DNA of 64,000 bases, taken from contig JBCBBJ010000002.1 in the NCBI GenBank assembly GCA_038531745.1, positions 248,001-312,000 on the forward strand. Reading direction: 5' to 3'. Below, piece after piece: positions 53,421 to 62,628 of this stretch. The stretch comes from CALLPQ01 sp038531745. GTDB taxonomy: Bacteria; Pseudomonadota; Alphaproteobacteria; Caulobacterales; Parvularculaceae. The notes under the pieces were generated by a model. That model was not told the DNA's origin and searched no databases. It saw only the letters and a program-made list of their open reading frames with translations. The first letter of the stretch is position 1. Every line of letters starts with the position of its first letter. A program made the position numbers and the translations under genes.

Positions 53421-54131
53421 TCAATCGCCCGATGCTTCCGCACCCGGCATCTGGCTGGCGTTCTTCATGATGAACGGGATTTGGGAGCCGGTGAAGACCA
53501 TGGTCAGGAGGGTGAAGCCGAAGATTTTGAGGTTGACCCAGGTGGCCTCCCCCGGGCAGGGGGCGTTTCCGGTGAGGTCACACTCGCGCGTCAAATAACG
53601 CCACGCGATTTCATTCAGCACGGCCATAAAAACAAAAAACGCCCCATAGCGGATCGTGAGCGAGCGCCAGGCGCTATCGGCCATTTGGAACGCGTCATCA
53701 AAGAGGGTTTTCAGGAACGTACGCCCACTTACCAATCCGCCAAACAGGAGCGCGGCGAAGAGGAGATTCACCATGGTGGGCTTCATAAAGAAAAACGTTT
53801 TATCCTTGAGAAGCAAGGTCAGGGACCCAAACACCCCGATGATCACCCCGCTGATCAACAGCATGGGCGCGATCCGGCGTTCTTTATACACACTATAGGC
53901 AAACGCCACGGCAAAAGCGGGCATGAACAGGCCGATGGCGAGATACATCTGGCCGCCTTCCTCAATCGTCCAGTTTTGACCGATCAGATTGCCAAGAAGG
54001 GGCGCGATTTGCCCCCCGAAAAAATAAGCAATCATAAAAACCGCCAACGGGCCGAAATCGACCCAGGCTTTTGCAGTGCCCTTAAGGCGGGGGGCGCTGC
54101 CTTTCAGGCGGGGGGCGGGTGCATCAGACAT
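53421..54131 (-). CDS. ispZ: Intracellular septation protein IspZ/YciB
   Basis: 236-residue inner-membrane protein with five or six helices, of the YciB/IspZ family that affects septation and envelope integrity. Recognisable segments are 'WVDFGPLAVFMIAYFFGGQI', 'FFFMKPTMVNLLFAALLFGG', 'AWRSLTIRYGAFFVFMAVLN' and EIAWRYLT. The N-terminus carries a tandem repeat (APRLKGSAPRLKGTAKAW), from a duplicated stretch at the DNA level. It follows ftsY by 15 bases in the standard mtaB-ftsY-ispZ order. Confidence 0.92.
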   Translation of the reverse strand: MSDAPAPRLKGSAPRLKGTAKAWVDFGPLAVFMIAYFFGGQIAPLLGNLIGQNWTIEEGGQMYLAIGLFMPAFAVAFAYSVYKERRIAPMLLISGVIIGVFGSLTLLLKDKTFFFMKPTMVNLLFAALLFGGLVSGRTFLKTLFDDAFQMADSAWRSLTIRYGAFFVFMAVLNEIAWRYLTRECDLTGNAPCPGEATWVNLKIFGFTLLTMVFTGSQIPFIMKNASQMPGAEASGD

Positions 54132-54146
54132 AGAGGGTCCTCCGGG

Positions 54147-55328
54147 TCAGGCAATATCGGCAAGGGCGCGGGCGAAATTGTCCGCATCAAAGGCTTGCAG
54201 GTCTTCAACGCTTTCGCCCACGCCGATGAAATGCACGGGCAGGGCGAATTTATCAGCCAGCGCCACCAGAACACCGCCGCGCGCCGTGCCATCCAGTTTA
54301 GTCATGACAAGACCGGTTATATCGGCGGTTTGTTTGAAGACGTCCACTTGCGACAGGGCATTCTGGCCCACCGTGGCGTCAAGGACCAGGACCGTATCGT
54401 GGGGCGCCGTCTCATCGAGCTTGCGGATCACCCGCACCACCTTGGCCAGTTCGTCCATCAATTCGCGTTTGTTTTGCAGGCGGCCCGCCGTATCGATCAT
54501 CAGTACGTCAATATTCTGGTCACGCGCGGCCTCAACCGCATCATAGGCGAGGCCCGCGGCGTCTGCGCCCACGGTTTTGGCGATGACCGGGGTGCCGGTG
54601 CGTTCGCCCCAGACGGTCAATTGCTCAATGGCGGCAGCGCGGAAGGTATCGCCCGCGGCCAGCATGACCGATTTACCTTCGGCTTTGAATTTGGCGGCGA
54701 GCTTGCCGATGGTGGTGGTTTTGCCGGCACCGTTAACGCCGGTCATCAAAATCACATGGGGGCGATTGGTGGCCTCCACGGTCAGCGGCCGCGCCAAGGG
54801 CCGCAATGTTTCGGCCACATCATCGGCGAGGGCGCGGCGCACCTCTTCGTCGGTCACTTCTTTATCGAACTTTTCTTTGGCCAGGGCTGTGGTTAGCCGG
54901 GTCGCCGCAGGCAGGCCAAGGTCTGCGCTGATCAGGAGGTTTTCCAATTCCTCCAACATCTCGTCATCAAGCTTTTTCTTGGTGAAGATGGCGGTAACGC
55001 CCTCGGTCAGGCGTCCGGAGGTTTTCGACAGGCCCTGTTTCAGACGGGAGAAAAAGCCGGTTTTCTTCGGTGGTTCATCTGGCGGCGTTTCCGGCGGTGG
55101 CCCCAACGCAGGATCAGGCTCGGCGTCCGGTTCCTTATTGATTGGGGCAGCCGGTGTCTCTTCGGACGCTGAGGCTGGCACAGGTTCTGGCGCGGCCCCC
55201 GGATCAGGGGCGTCCTCTTCAACCGGCTCCGGCTCGCCCGTTTGGGTCTTCGCCGTCTCGTCGGGCGCTGGCGTTTCTTCGCTGTCTTTTTTGCGGGAGA
55301 AGAGCCCAGACAAAAAGCCCTTGGCCAT
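54147..55328 (-). CDS. ftsY: Signal recognition particle receptor FtsY
   Basis: GTPase that receives SRP-ribosome complexes at the membrane. The acidic Pro/Glu-rich A domain (about residues 10-90) precedes the N domain (LISADLGLPAATRLTTALAK) and G domain with GVNGAGKTTTIGKLAAKFK (G1), DTFRAAAIEQL (insertion box), VLMIDTAGRLQNK (G3), TKLDGTARGG (G4) and FIGVGESVEDLQAF (closing motif). 393 residues. It lies between mtaB (43 bases upstream) and ispZ. Confidence 0.96.
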   Translation of the reverse strand: MAKGFLSGLFSRKKDSEETPAPDETAKTQTGEPEPVEEDAPDPGAAPEPVPASASEETPAAPINKEPDAEPDPALGPPPETPPDEPPKKTGFFSRLKQGLSKTSGRLTEGVTAIFTKKKLDDEMLEELENLLISADLGLPAATRLTTALAKEKFDKEVTDEEVRRALADDVAETLRPLARPLTVEATNRPHVILMTGVNGAGKTTTIGKLAAKFKAEGKSVMLAAGDTFRAAAIEQLTVWGERTGTPVIAKTVGADAAGLAYDAVEAARDQNIDVLMIDTAGRLQNKRELMDELAKVVRVIRKLDETAPHDTVLVLDATVGQNALSQVDVFKQTADITGLVMTKLDGTARGGVLVALADKFALPVHFIGVGESVEDLQAFDADNFARALADIA

Positions 55329-55371
55329 TTTCGGTATCCTTTATCGTGCGGGCAAACCCATACGCGGTGCC

Positions 55372-56724
55372 TTACGCGTTTTCCGGCACTTGGGGTACCG
55401 TTTTGGCGGTAACAAGGTCACCGTCGCGCGGGCCCACAACAATACAGGCCAGCGTGCCGGGCGTCAGCGACGGCCTATCTGGGGCCGCCCCCGGCAGTTT
55501 GACGGTAGCAAAGCAGCCGAGCCGCGCGCGATTGCCGCTTTCCACAATGGCGATGTGTTCGCTGCCCTCTAGGCTGTCGAGAAACCGGTACTTTGCCGCC
55601 GTGGCGGCGCTCCGCAACCGGGCGGCTCTCTCCTTGATGACCGCGCCGTTCACTTGGGGCATGCGCGCCGCCGGGGTGCCTTCGCGGAGGGAGTAGGGAA
55701 ACACATGCACAAAATTGAGGCCCGCCTCCTCTATGAGGTGTAAGGAGTTTTCGAACATCGCCTCGGTCTCGGTGGGAAAGCCGGCAATGATATCGGCCCC
55801 AAAGGCCATGTCCGACCGGGCGGCCTGCACCCGGTGACAAACCTCTATGGCCTGCGCGCGGGTATGACGGCGTTTCATCCGTTTCAGGATCATATCGTCC
55901 CCCGATTGAACCGATAGGTGCAGATAGGGGGCAACGCGGCTGTCCCCGGTGATCCGCTCAAACAGGGCCTCGTCAATCTCCGCCCCATCAATGGAGGAAA
56001 GCCGTAGGCGGAACAAATCGGGCACCTGATCAAGAAGCGTATCCACAAGCGCGCCCAGGGTGGGCGTGCCCTCAAGGTCCGGCCCGTAAGAGGTGATATC
56101 CACCCCGGTCAGCACCAGTTCCTTATGCCCAGCTTCCACAAGCCGCCGGGCCTGCTCCACGACCCGGTCCACGGGCACAGACCGGGCGTTCCCCCGGCCA
56201 TAAGGGATGATACAGAACGTACACCGATGATCGCAGCCATTTTGTACCTGCAAGAACGCGCGCGCCCGGTCACCATACCCGTCAATAAGGTGCGGCGCGC
56301 TTTCGCGCACGGCCATGATGTCGTTGACCAAAACGGCGGCGCTTGCGTCCGGCTTTTGCGCGCCAAGACGGGTGGCCAGATTGGCCCACCCGTCGGGCGT
56401 TAGTTTTTCCTGATTGCCCAGAACGCCGTCCACTTCCGGCATGGCGGCGAACTGGTCCGGGTCAATCTGCGCGGCACAGCCGGTAACGATGACTTTGGCG
56501 TTGGGGCTTTCCCGCCGGGCCCGGCGCACCGCCGCGCGCGCATCACGCACCGCATTATTGGTCACCGCACAGCTATTGATCACCACGGCGTCAGCCAGCC
56601 CAGCCTCCGCCCCTAACTGCGCCATGGCCTCGGACTCATACCCATTCAGCCGACAACCATGGGTGATGAGTGTCGGCGCTTTCGCCCGGGCGTGAGGCAC
56701 CATTTTTTTCGAGGGTTGCGGCAT
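55372..56724 (-). CDS. mtaB: tRNA t6A37 methylthiotransferase MtaB
   Basis: Radical SAM enzyme that makes ms2t6A at position 37 of tRNAs reading ANN codons. Three N-terminal cysteines for the auxiliary cluster lie in THGCRLNGYESE, INSCAVTNNAV and VTGCAAQID; the radical SAM site is GCDHRCTFCIIPYGRGNA. A C-terminal TRAM-like strand region follows ('HIAIVESGNRARLGCFATVK'). 450 residues, normal length. The usual upstream neighbour dapF is not present here. Confidence 0.94.
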   Translation of the reverse strand: MPQPSKKMVPHARAKAPTLITHGCRLNGYESEAMAQLGAEAGLADAVVINSCAVTNNAVRDARAAVRRARRESPNAKVIVTGCAAQIDPDQFAAMPEVDGVLGNQEKLTPDGWANLATRLGAQKPDASAAVLVNDIMAVRESAPHLIDGYGDRARAFLQVQNGCDHRCTFCIIPYGRGNARSVPVDRVVEQARRLVEAGHKELVLTGVDITSYGPDLEGTPTLGALVDTLLDQVPDLFRLRLSSIDGAEIDEALFERITGDSRVAPYLHLSVQSGDDMILKRMKRRHTRAQAIEVCHRVQAARSDMAFGADIIAGFPTETEAMFENSLHLIEEAGLNFVHVFPYSLREGTPAARMPQVNGAVIKERAARLRSAATAAKYRFLDSLEGSEHIAIVESGNRARLGCFATVKLPGAAPDRPSLTPGTLACIVVGPRDGDLVTAKTVPQVPENA

Positions 56725-56880
56725 GGAATGGTATGTAGGCTCTTGCAGGGTAATTGTCCAAGCGGCCTAACTGCCCTTTCCATACCCGGTTGAGGATTGA
56801 TCGCTTACACCAATGCAGAAAGTGCAATTCGAAAAAGGCGGATATCGCTTTGCTCAACCCGCCTTGGTGGTCGTTGTCTA

Positions 56881-57519
56881 TTAACGGGTCCGCCAGCACA
56901 GGGTGGTCTGGTTCTCTTCCGTTCGTAATCGGGTGATGCGCACCCGGCCACTACCGGGGATATCAAGACCCTCACGCAAAGCAGGACCAAGCGCGGCATT
57001 GAGCGCCGGCTGGATGCGCGGCCATTGTGTCTCGATGCCCTTAACGATGGCGTCTTTCATTTTCCGCTCAATGAGGTTTTCGAACAGGGAGAGAAAGCCA
57101 TTTGCATTCACCCGCATATCGACGGTCACACCATTCATGCTGATCAGAGACTGACGACTGCCCGAACGATAATCATAGTAATCAAGACTGGTGGCGAGAT
57201 CGAGATAAGGCAGAGGCCCGGATTTGGCGAGAATATTCGCGTCTGCGGCCTTATTGTCGTTGTTGCGATAAATCCGGCCTTTCGCCCATCCCTTCAACTC
57301 GTTGCCTTCCGTTTCAAATGAAGCCCGCATGATGAAACCACGATACTCTGGCAATACGGTAAAACGACTGGTGTTGAAATCCTGGATGAAATGATAGCGA
57401 CGCGGACGATCAACACGATCGACATCCGGCAACTGCACCGACACCGCCTCTAGCCCAAGGCAGACGTTCCGCACAAACGCGCGCCGTGGTATGAACTTAA
57501 AATGCCGAAAGCCAAGCAA
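56881..57519 (-). CDS. Unrecognised protein, possibly truncated at its N-terminus
   Basis: Up to 212 residues from a TTG at 57519, not recognised. The middle and C-terminal parts look like a real protein: 'MRASFETEGNELKGWAKG', 'GPLPYLDLATSLDYYDYRSG' and 'NALNAALGPALREGLDIPGS'-like helices, with 'VTVDMRVNANGFLSLFENLI'. The first ~30 residues lack a signal peptide and a ribosome site, and overlap the start of a plus-strand gene, so the gene may have lost its true 5' end. It lies in the place where dapF would be expected. Confidence 0.5.
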   Translation of the reverse strand: MLGFRHFKFIPRRAFVRNVCLGLEAVSVQLPDVDRVDRPRRYHFIQDFNTSRFTVLPEYRGFIMRASFETEGNELKGWAKGRIYRNNDNKAADANILAKSGPLPYLDLATSLDYYDYRSGSRQSLISMNGVTVDMRVNANGFLSLFENLIERKMKDAIVKGIETQWPRIQPALNAALGPALREGLDIPGSGRVRITRLRTEENQTTLCWRTR

Positions 57520-57864
57520 CCATTACCACCGCAATCGCCGCATCCGCTCAAAAACGGAGAGGCGCAGGTAATTAAAAAAGTAGTCGAACGCTTCTTTGGT
57601 CAGGACGCAATCATCCGCAATTTTGGCGCTGACCCAGACAGGTTGCAACTGCACGTGGAAACAAGTCGCAACGATGTCTTTGCGAACGACGAATGCGTTG
57701 GCGTCCTAAACTGCAAGATTGTAAGGGATCAGATTGACCTGACCGTCACCAAGCGCGGGGATCGAGTCCGGGGATTTCGCGAAATTGGCCTATCGACATG
57801 GGGTTATCATCTGACAGCAAACGTCCGCTTTTGGCGACTCACGGCTGTATCGATAAATCGTTGA
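57502..57864 (+). CDS. Unrecognised small protein
   Basis: 120 residues, no recognised domain, no signal peptide or membrane helix. It has a plausible helix-strand mix ('AQVIKKVVERFFGQDAII', 'DRLQLHVETSRNDVFAND'). The start overlaps the TTG start of the opposite gene head to head by 18 bases, and I see no ribosome site. It may be an annotation artefact or a small resident gene. Confidence 0.35.
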   Translation: MPKAKQPLPPQSPHPLKNGEAQVIKKVVERFFGQDAIIRNFGADPDRLQLHVETSRNDVFANDECVGVLNCKIVRDQIDLTVTKRGDRVRGFREIGLSTWGYHLTANVRFWRLTAVSINR

Positions 57865-57973
57865 ATCGGATGACAGCAGACCTCGCGCTCCCCTTCGCGG
57901 AAACCCAGTCGCGCCTGATTTACAAACCGAGGATAGTTATCCCCGTGTTTTTTGGCGGTGCTATGCTTGCGGC

Positions 57974-58765
57974 ATGAATGAACCACACCATGAAATACTG
58001 GCGCGGTGTCCGCATACGGGCAACCCCTATCACTATCGCAAGGCTGCTTTGCTGGGCGATGGCTGGGAGCCTATTGATGATGATGAGTGCGAGGCGGCGC
58101 TTGCCCAGAAACATCGGCGAATTTCGCTGATTACTGCCGATGTGGTTGAGGCGGCGGCCCATGCCACGATGGATTATGTGGCCGTTGACCGCCATGCTTT
58201 CCGTCGGCGGATGACCTGCCTGTCCAAAGCCATGTGGGCGCATTCGGTTGCCGAACGTATCCGCAAGGGCAAAGGCGTAGATGACGCGCAGCTTAACGCG
58301 TCGTGGCAAAGCCTGTCAGGCCCGGATAAGGCATCGGCGCGCACGGGGCCTCACGATCTGGTGTCCGCGCCGGCATTAACACCGACGCAAGCCGGCAACC
58401 CAGCGTCGACAGCGGCTGCACCGCCCTTTGATCATGGGGACACGCCAATCGTGGGCCCGGCGGATGAAACCCAAATGGCCACCGACCCACGGGCGCCCAC
58501 GAAAAGTTCGCCTCCTGACATTACCGAAATCTTTGACCTTATCGCGCCTAATCTTGGCACTGGTAGTGTAAAAGCCAGCGAAATAGCCGATGGGAAAGAC
58601 CAGTTTTCTCCGGTAACACCCGGGCCTCAATCCACGCCCTTACACATGTCGCCAAAGCCGGAAAACCATCGCGTGGCATTGGTGAAACCGAGCGCAGACC
58701 CAGGCCCAGAAAGGCCAAGCACCGAGGTCACCGCATCATGCACGCATCCCAAAGGCCCGCCCTAA
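57974..58765 (+). CDS. Unrecognised protein with proline-rich C-terminus
   Basis: 263 residues, not recognised. The N-terminal ~105 residues look folded, with 'CPHTGNPYHYRKAALLGDGW', 'HRRISLITADVVEAAAHATM' and 'HAFRRRMTCLSKAMWAHSVA'; the rest is rich in Pro, Thr, Ser and Ala and probably unstructured ('AGNPASTAAAPPFDHGDTP'). No signal peptide or membrane helix. It is flanked by other unknown frames, between mtaB and the DUF2237 gene. Confidence 0.5.
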   Translation: MNEPHHEILARCPHTGNPYHYRKAALLGDGWEPIDDDECEAALAQKHRRISLITADVVEAAAHATMDYVAVDRHAFRRRMTCLSKAMWAHSVAERIRKGKGVDDAQLNASWQSLSGPDKASARTGPHDLVSAPALTPTQAGNPASTAAAPPFDHGDTPIVGPADETQMATDPRAPTKSSPPDITEIFDLIAPNLGTGSVKASEIADGKDQFSPVTPGPQSTPLHMSPKPENHRVALVKPSADPGPERPSTEVTASCTHPKGPP

Positions 58766-59023
58766 AAGATCAGGCGCCGATAGGCACGCCCCCGCCAAGA
58801 AAAGTGGAAACAAGACGTTGACGAGGTCGCTGTGGCCAAAGGGAACAAGTTTTCTACGGTTACCGGTCCCTGTGTTCAATTGAACCGCCGCGTGCGGACG
58901 ACCGTCACCAATGACACGGTGCCGGTACGCTTTACTATGCGCCAAAAGAAACCGGGCGCGCGATAGCATCGCGCCGCCAAAGTGGCTCACCGGGTTGGCT
59001 GGTCGCGATGCGAAACCAAAAAC
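58766..59023. other. Gap with a short unexplained plus-strand frame
   Basis: 258 bases. A GTG-initiated frame at 58832-58966 encodes 44 basic residues (KGNKFSTVTGPCVQLNRRVR, then TTVTNDTVPVRFTMRQKKPG). It is open some 15 codons further upstream. It could be the end of a decayed gene. No ribosome site is seen. Confidence 0.25.
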
Positions 59024-59401
59024 TTAGTCCGCATCTAACGCATATCTTTTGAGCGTCTCTAGCGGCACCACGGTTAACGCCTCCTCATGGGTTGCGTTGA
59101 GATAGATGGGCGGGGCGGCGCCGTCATCGAGGGCCTGTTTCCAACGGGTCAGGCACACGCACCATTTATCGCCAGGGTTCAGGCCCGCGAACCCATATTC
59201 GGGGCGCGGGGTGACGAGGTCATTGCCGACGCGTTGTTGATGGGCAAGAAACTCCTCAGTCATCTCGGCACAGATCAAATGCATGCCCCGGTCATGGCCA
59301 TCGGTGTTGCAACAACCATCGCGGTACCAGCCGGTGAGCGGATCGAGCGAACAGACCGCCAGCGGCCCACCCAGCACGTTACAGGCGTCCGGCGCGCCCA
59401 T
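59024..59401 (-). CDS. DUF2237 family protein
   Basis: 125-residue cytosolic protein of the DUF2237 family: NVLGGPLAVCSLDPLTGWYR, 'DGCCNTDGHDRGMHLICAEM', 'TEEFLAHQQRVGNDLVTPRP' and GDKWCVCLTRWKQALDDGAA match its conserved blocks, including the cysteines and histidine. The function is unknown. It overlaps the acyl-CoA dehydrogenase stop by one base (TGATG), so the two are cotranscribed. Confidence 0.9.
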   Translation of the reverse strand: MGAPDACNVLGGPLAVCSLDPLTGWYRDGCCNTDGHDRGMHLICAEMTEEFLAHQQRVGNDLVTPRPEYGFAGLNPGDKWCVCLTRWKQALDDGAAPPIYLNATHEEALTVVPLETLKRYALDAD

Positions 59402-61194
59402 CAGCCAGCCAACAAAGCGGCATCAAGTTTTTGCACCGAAACGGCGCCGCCCACCACAGTTGCCGTAAGGCCAACAGCCTCGGCCAGAAATTGATCCGCA
59501 TAGACCTTAAGGAGGACCTGTTTTGAGTTGACTAACGCCCCATCGGCACCCTCATCCATCAGACCGCGAATGCCGAGCGCCAGCACGTGGGCCCCCACAA
59601 CATTGCCAACCTGCTTCAGGTAAGGTGTCGCGCCGGCCAAGGGGTCTTCCGGGTTTTCCTGTGCCTGTTTGAGGATCCAGTCGGTGGAAAATTCCAACGC
59701 TTGCAAGGCATTGTTGAATTTGGTCGCCACATTTTGCATCAGCGGTTGATCGGTCATGGCGTTAATCTGGCCCGCATTGGCCCGCATCTCGGCAATCAAT
59801 TCGCGCATGGCCGCGCCGCCATCGCCTTGCAGTTTGCGGCCCACGAGATCCATCGCCTGGATACCGTTGGTGCCCTCATAAATGGCGGCAATCCGCGCAT
59901 CGCGCATAAACTGCGCCGCGCCGGTTTCTTCCACATAGCCCATCCCGCCATGGATTTGCACGCCCATGGAGGTGACGTCATTGGCGCGGTCGGTTGACCA
60001 GGCTTTGGAGATTGGCGTTAGGAGGGCTTCGCGGGCTTTCATGGCGCGGCGGGTGCTTTCATCCTTCGCCGTTTTGGAAAGATCGAACGCCACCGCATTG
60101 GCATAACAAATACCGCGGGAAGCCTCGACCATGGCCTTCATCAGATAGAGCGTACGCCGAACATCAGGATGCTCATAAATCGGGATCATATCACCATCGC
60201 GCACGCCGGGCGCACGGCCTTGCTTGCGATCCTGCGCATAGGCGAGCGCATGTTGAAAAGCACGTTCAGCCACGCCAACCCCTTGCGCCCCCACATCGAG
60301 ACGCGCGGAATTCATCATGACGAACATATTGCGCAGGCCTTTATTCTCCTCACCCAGCAAGGTGCCAAAACATTCACCGCGCTCCCCATAGGCCATAACG
60401 GCCGTCGGACTACCATGGAGACCCATCTTGTGTTCCAGCCCCACGCAATCCACATCATTGCGGTCGCCCAAGCTGCCATCCTCATTCACGTGAAACTTTG
60501 GCACGATAAACATGGAGATGCCGCCCGTACCCGCCGGCGCATCAGGCAAGCGCGCCAAAACAAGGTGGACAACATTATCGGCCAGGTCGTGGTCGCCATA
60601 AGTGATATAAATCTTCTGACCACTGATCTTGTAACGGCCATCACCAACCGGTTCGGCTTTAGTACGCACACCCGACAGGTCGGACCCGGCCTGCGGTTCA
60701 GTCAAATTCATCGTGCCAGTCCATTCACCGGTGACGAGCTTTGCCAGATAGGTCTCTTTTTGCGCGTCGGTGCCCGCATGGAGGATTGTTTTTACTGCAC
60801 CGGTTGTGAGCGTTGTTCCAATGGCAAACGACATACAACCGGCATTCATGGCATCAACAAGCGCCACCGACAGGGCAGAGGGCAGGTTTTGGCCACCCGC
60901 CTCTTCGGGAAACGACAAACCGCCCCAGCCGCCTTCCACATATTGGTCATAGGCTTCCTTGAAACCTGGCGTGGTGCGCACCACGCCATTTTCCAGGGTC
61001 GCGCCTTTTTGGTCGCTCTCCCAATTCAACGGCGCCAACACATTATCATTGTATTTCGCCATCTCACCCAAAATGGCATCCACGAGATCATCGGACAGAT
61101 CCTCATAGGCGCCGGTTTGCACCAGGCGATCAAAGCCAGCCATGTGGTTGAGGGCAAAGCGCATGTCGCGCACAGGGGTCGAAAATGTCATCAC
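59401..61194 (-). CDS. Acyl-CoA dehydrogenase, long form with C-terminal extension
   Basis: 597-residue FAD enzyme of the acyl-CoA dehydrogenase family with a C-terminal extension of the kind seen in DmdC (3-methylmercaptopropionyl-CoA dehydrogenase) and related long-form enzymes. Core motifs are 'GGWGGLSFPEEAGGQNLPSA', GTMNLTEPQAGSDLSGVRTK (FAD/acyl-CoA contacts), 'QIHGGMGYVEETGAAQFMRD' and 'RIAAIYEGTNGIQAMDLVGR'. A second, all-helical region covers residues ~460-597. The substrate cannot be fixed. DUF2237 follows in the same transcript. Confidence 0.9.
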   Translation of the reverse strand: MMTFSTPVRDMRFALNHMAGFDRLVQTGAYEDLSDDLVDAILGEMAKYNDNVLAPLNWESDQKGATLENGVVRTTPGFKEAYDQYVEGGWGGLSFPEEAGGQNLPSALSVALVDAMNAGCMSFAIGTTLTTGAVKTILHAGTDAQKETYLAKLVTGEWTGTMNLTEPQAGSDLSGVRTKAEPVGDGRYKISGQKIYITYGDHDLADNVVHLVLARLPDAPAGTGGISMFIVPKFHVNEDGSLGDRNDVDCVGLEHKMGLHGSPTAVMAYGERGECFGTLLGEENKGLRNMFVMMNSARLDVGAQGVGVAERAFQHALAYAQDRKQGRAPGVRDGDMIPIYEHPDVRRTLYLMKAMVEASRGICYANAVAFDLSKTAKDESTRRAMKAREALLTPISKAWSTDRANDVTSMGVQIHGGMGYVEETGAAQFMRDARIAAIYEGTNGIQAMDLVGRKLQGDGGAAMRELIAEMRANAGQINAMTDQPLMQNVATKFNNALQALEFSTDWILKQAQENPEDPLAGATPYLKQVGNVVGAHVLALGIRGLMDEGADGALVNSKQVLLKVYADQFLAEAVGLTATVVGGAVSVQKLDAALLAG

Positions 61195-61322
61195 GCCGCT
61201 CCTAGAAAGACTTTAAGGGAAGATATCGCTGAATAGGGGCGTTGAACAGCGCGAGAGCGGATCTTCAACTGCTAAATAAGGTCGCGAAGACGCAGCCCGG
61301 GGTCGGCTGTTCCCGACATAAC

Positions 61323-62606
61323 CTAAGCCGCTGGCGCCGCTGGCGCCGATGCCTGGCTTTTTAAGTTGATGCTATCGCGTTTGGCCGCCTCTGACTTGCC
61401 ATATAAAGACGACAAGCCGGGCGCGCTGATACCGTGGAGGATAATGCTCAAAAAGACCGCGATATAAACAACCGTTTCAACATCAGTCAGCCGCGCCATG
61501 TCGTCATGACCCACCGCAATATACAAAAACAGAATTGACGCCAAACCCCGGGGCCCAAACCAGCCGATAAAGAGCTTGCCCGGGACAGAAAGCCCGGTGC
61601 CGATCAGGGACAAAAAGGTTGGCAATAAACGAATGACCGTCAGGCTTAGGACCGCATATAAAACGCAAAATACTGTAAAAAGGGGCAACGCCGCCGGCAA
61701 GATTACCGCACCGAAAAAGAAGAAAATCAGGAGGCTGAACAAATTGCCGGTCTCCTCGACGAATTCCGTCAACCCAGCGCCACGTTTTTGGGCAATATTG
61801 CCAAACATCAACCCCCCAACAAACGCCGCGATAAAGCCGTTGCCACCCACAAGGGTTGTCCCAAACAGGAGCAGAACCGCCACACCAAGGCTGGTAAAAT
61901 GGCGAAACTAATGGGCGATCAGGTCGCGATTGTTTGCCTCGTCAATGATCTTGCCAAACACCCAGCCGCCGATAACGCCGCAAAGGAGACCGACACTGAT
62001 TTGCTGAAAAACAAAACCAATCCAGTAAGAAAGCCCGCGCGCCGCCTCCCCGCCATGGGTGCCCGATGCTTCCACCCCGGCGAAGGCAAACGCGGCGAAC
62101 AACAGCACCGCCGGCAAGGCAAGGCCGTCATTTAACCCGGATTCAACCAGCACCGATTGGCGGATACGTTCTGGCACCGCCTTGCTCTTCACAACAGCAA
62201 GCCCCAAGGCCGCGTCCGTGGGTGCCAGAACCGCCGCGATCAGAGCATGTTCCGCAAGCGACAATTGCGGAAACACAAAATGCGCGATCACGGTGCCAAA
62301 GGCGATCATCAAGGGCAGGGCGATCAGCAGCAACCGCAACGGAATTCGGTTATCACGCAGCAAGCGGCGACCATCCGTTGAGGCCGCATCAGCAAAAAGG
62401 ATAAGCCCCAATGTGAGTTCGGCAAAAACTTCCAACGCCTGATTACCCACCGATAGACCCAGCCACGAATTGGCAAAGAGACCAAAGATCAGTCCAATGA
62501 GCATAAAGACCATAGGCGCCGACACAAATGACCGCGATAGGCAGCCGGAAAAAACACCATAGGCAATGACAATGATCGCCAGGATAACCAGCTGGTTTAC
62601 AATCAT
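61323..62606 (-). pseudogene. Cation/proton antiporter interrupted by an in-frame TAG
   Basis: CPA-type Na+(K+)/H+ antiporter whose reading frame is broken once. The N-terminal part (62606-61911) holds 'LTLGLILFADAASTDGRRLL' and 'VLAPTDAALGLAVVKSKAVP' (ion-site region); after HTAG at 61910-61908 (D-L-I-A-H-stop) the same frame continues with 'VGGNGFIAAFVGGLMFGNIA' and 'LFIGWFGPRGLASILFLYIA', ending at 61323. The two halves together have about 12 helices and normal length (~427 residues). Both sides stay in one frame, so a single substitution (for example TGG or CAG to TAG) explains it. Function is lost unless the stop is a sequence error or read through. Confidence 0.82.
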
Positions 62607-62628
62607 GATGCGCTCTGGGCCTTGTGGC

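Noticed and set aside
53481..54896. Long open plus-strand frame (471 codons) opposite ispZ and ftsY
   Set aside because: Histidine/arginine/glycine-rich composition with no domain, and it is exactly antisense to two certain genes; it is a GC-rich shadow frame.
60169..61236. Open plus-strand frame (355 codons) opposite the acyl-CoA dehydrogenase
   Set aside because: No family features and antisense to a well-supported gene.
61323..62606. Two separate antiporter half-genes or amber decoding
   Set aside because: The second half would need a GTG start without ribosome site, and nothing in the window suggests amber suppression; a point mutation is simpler.
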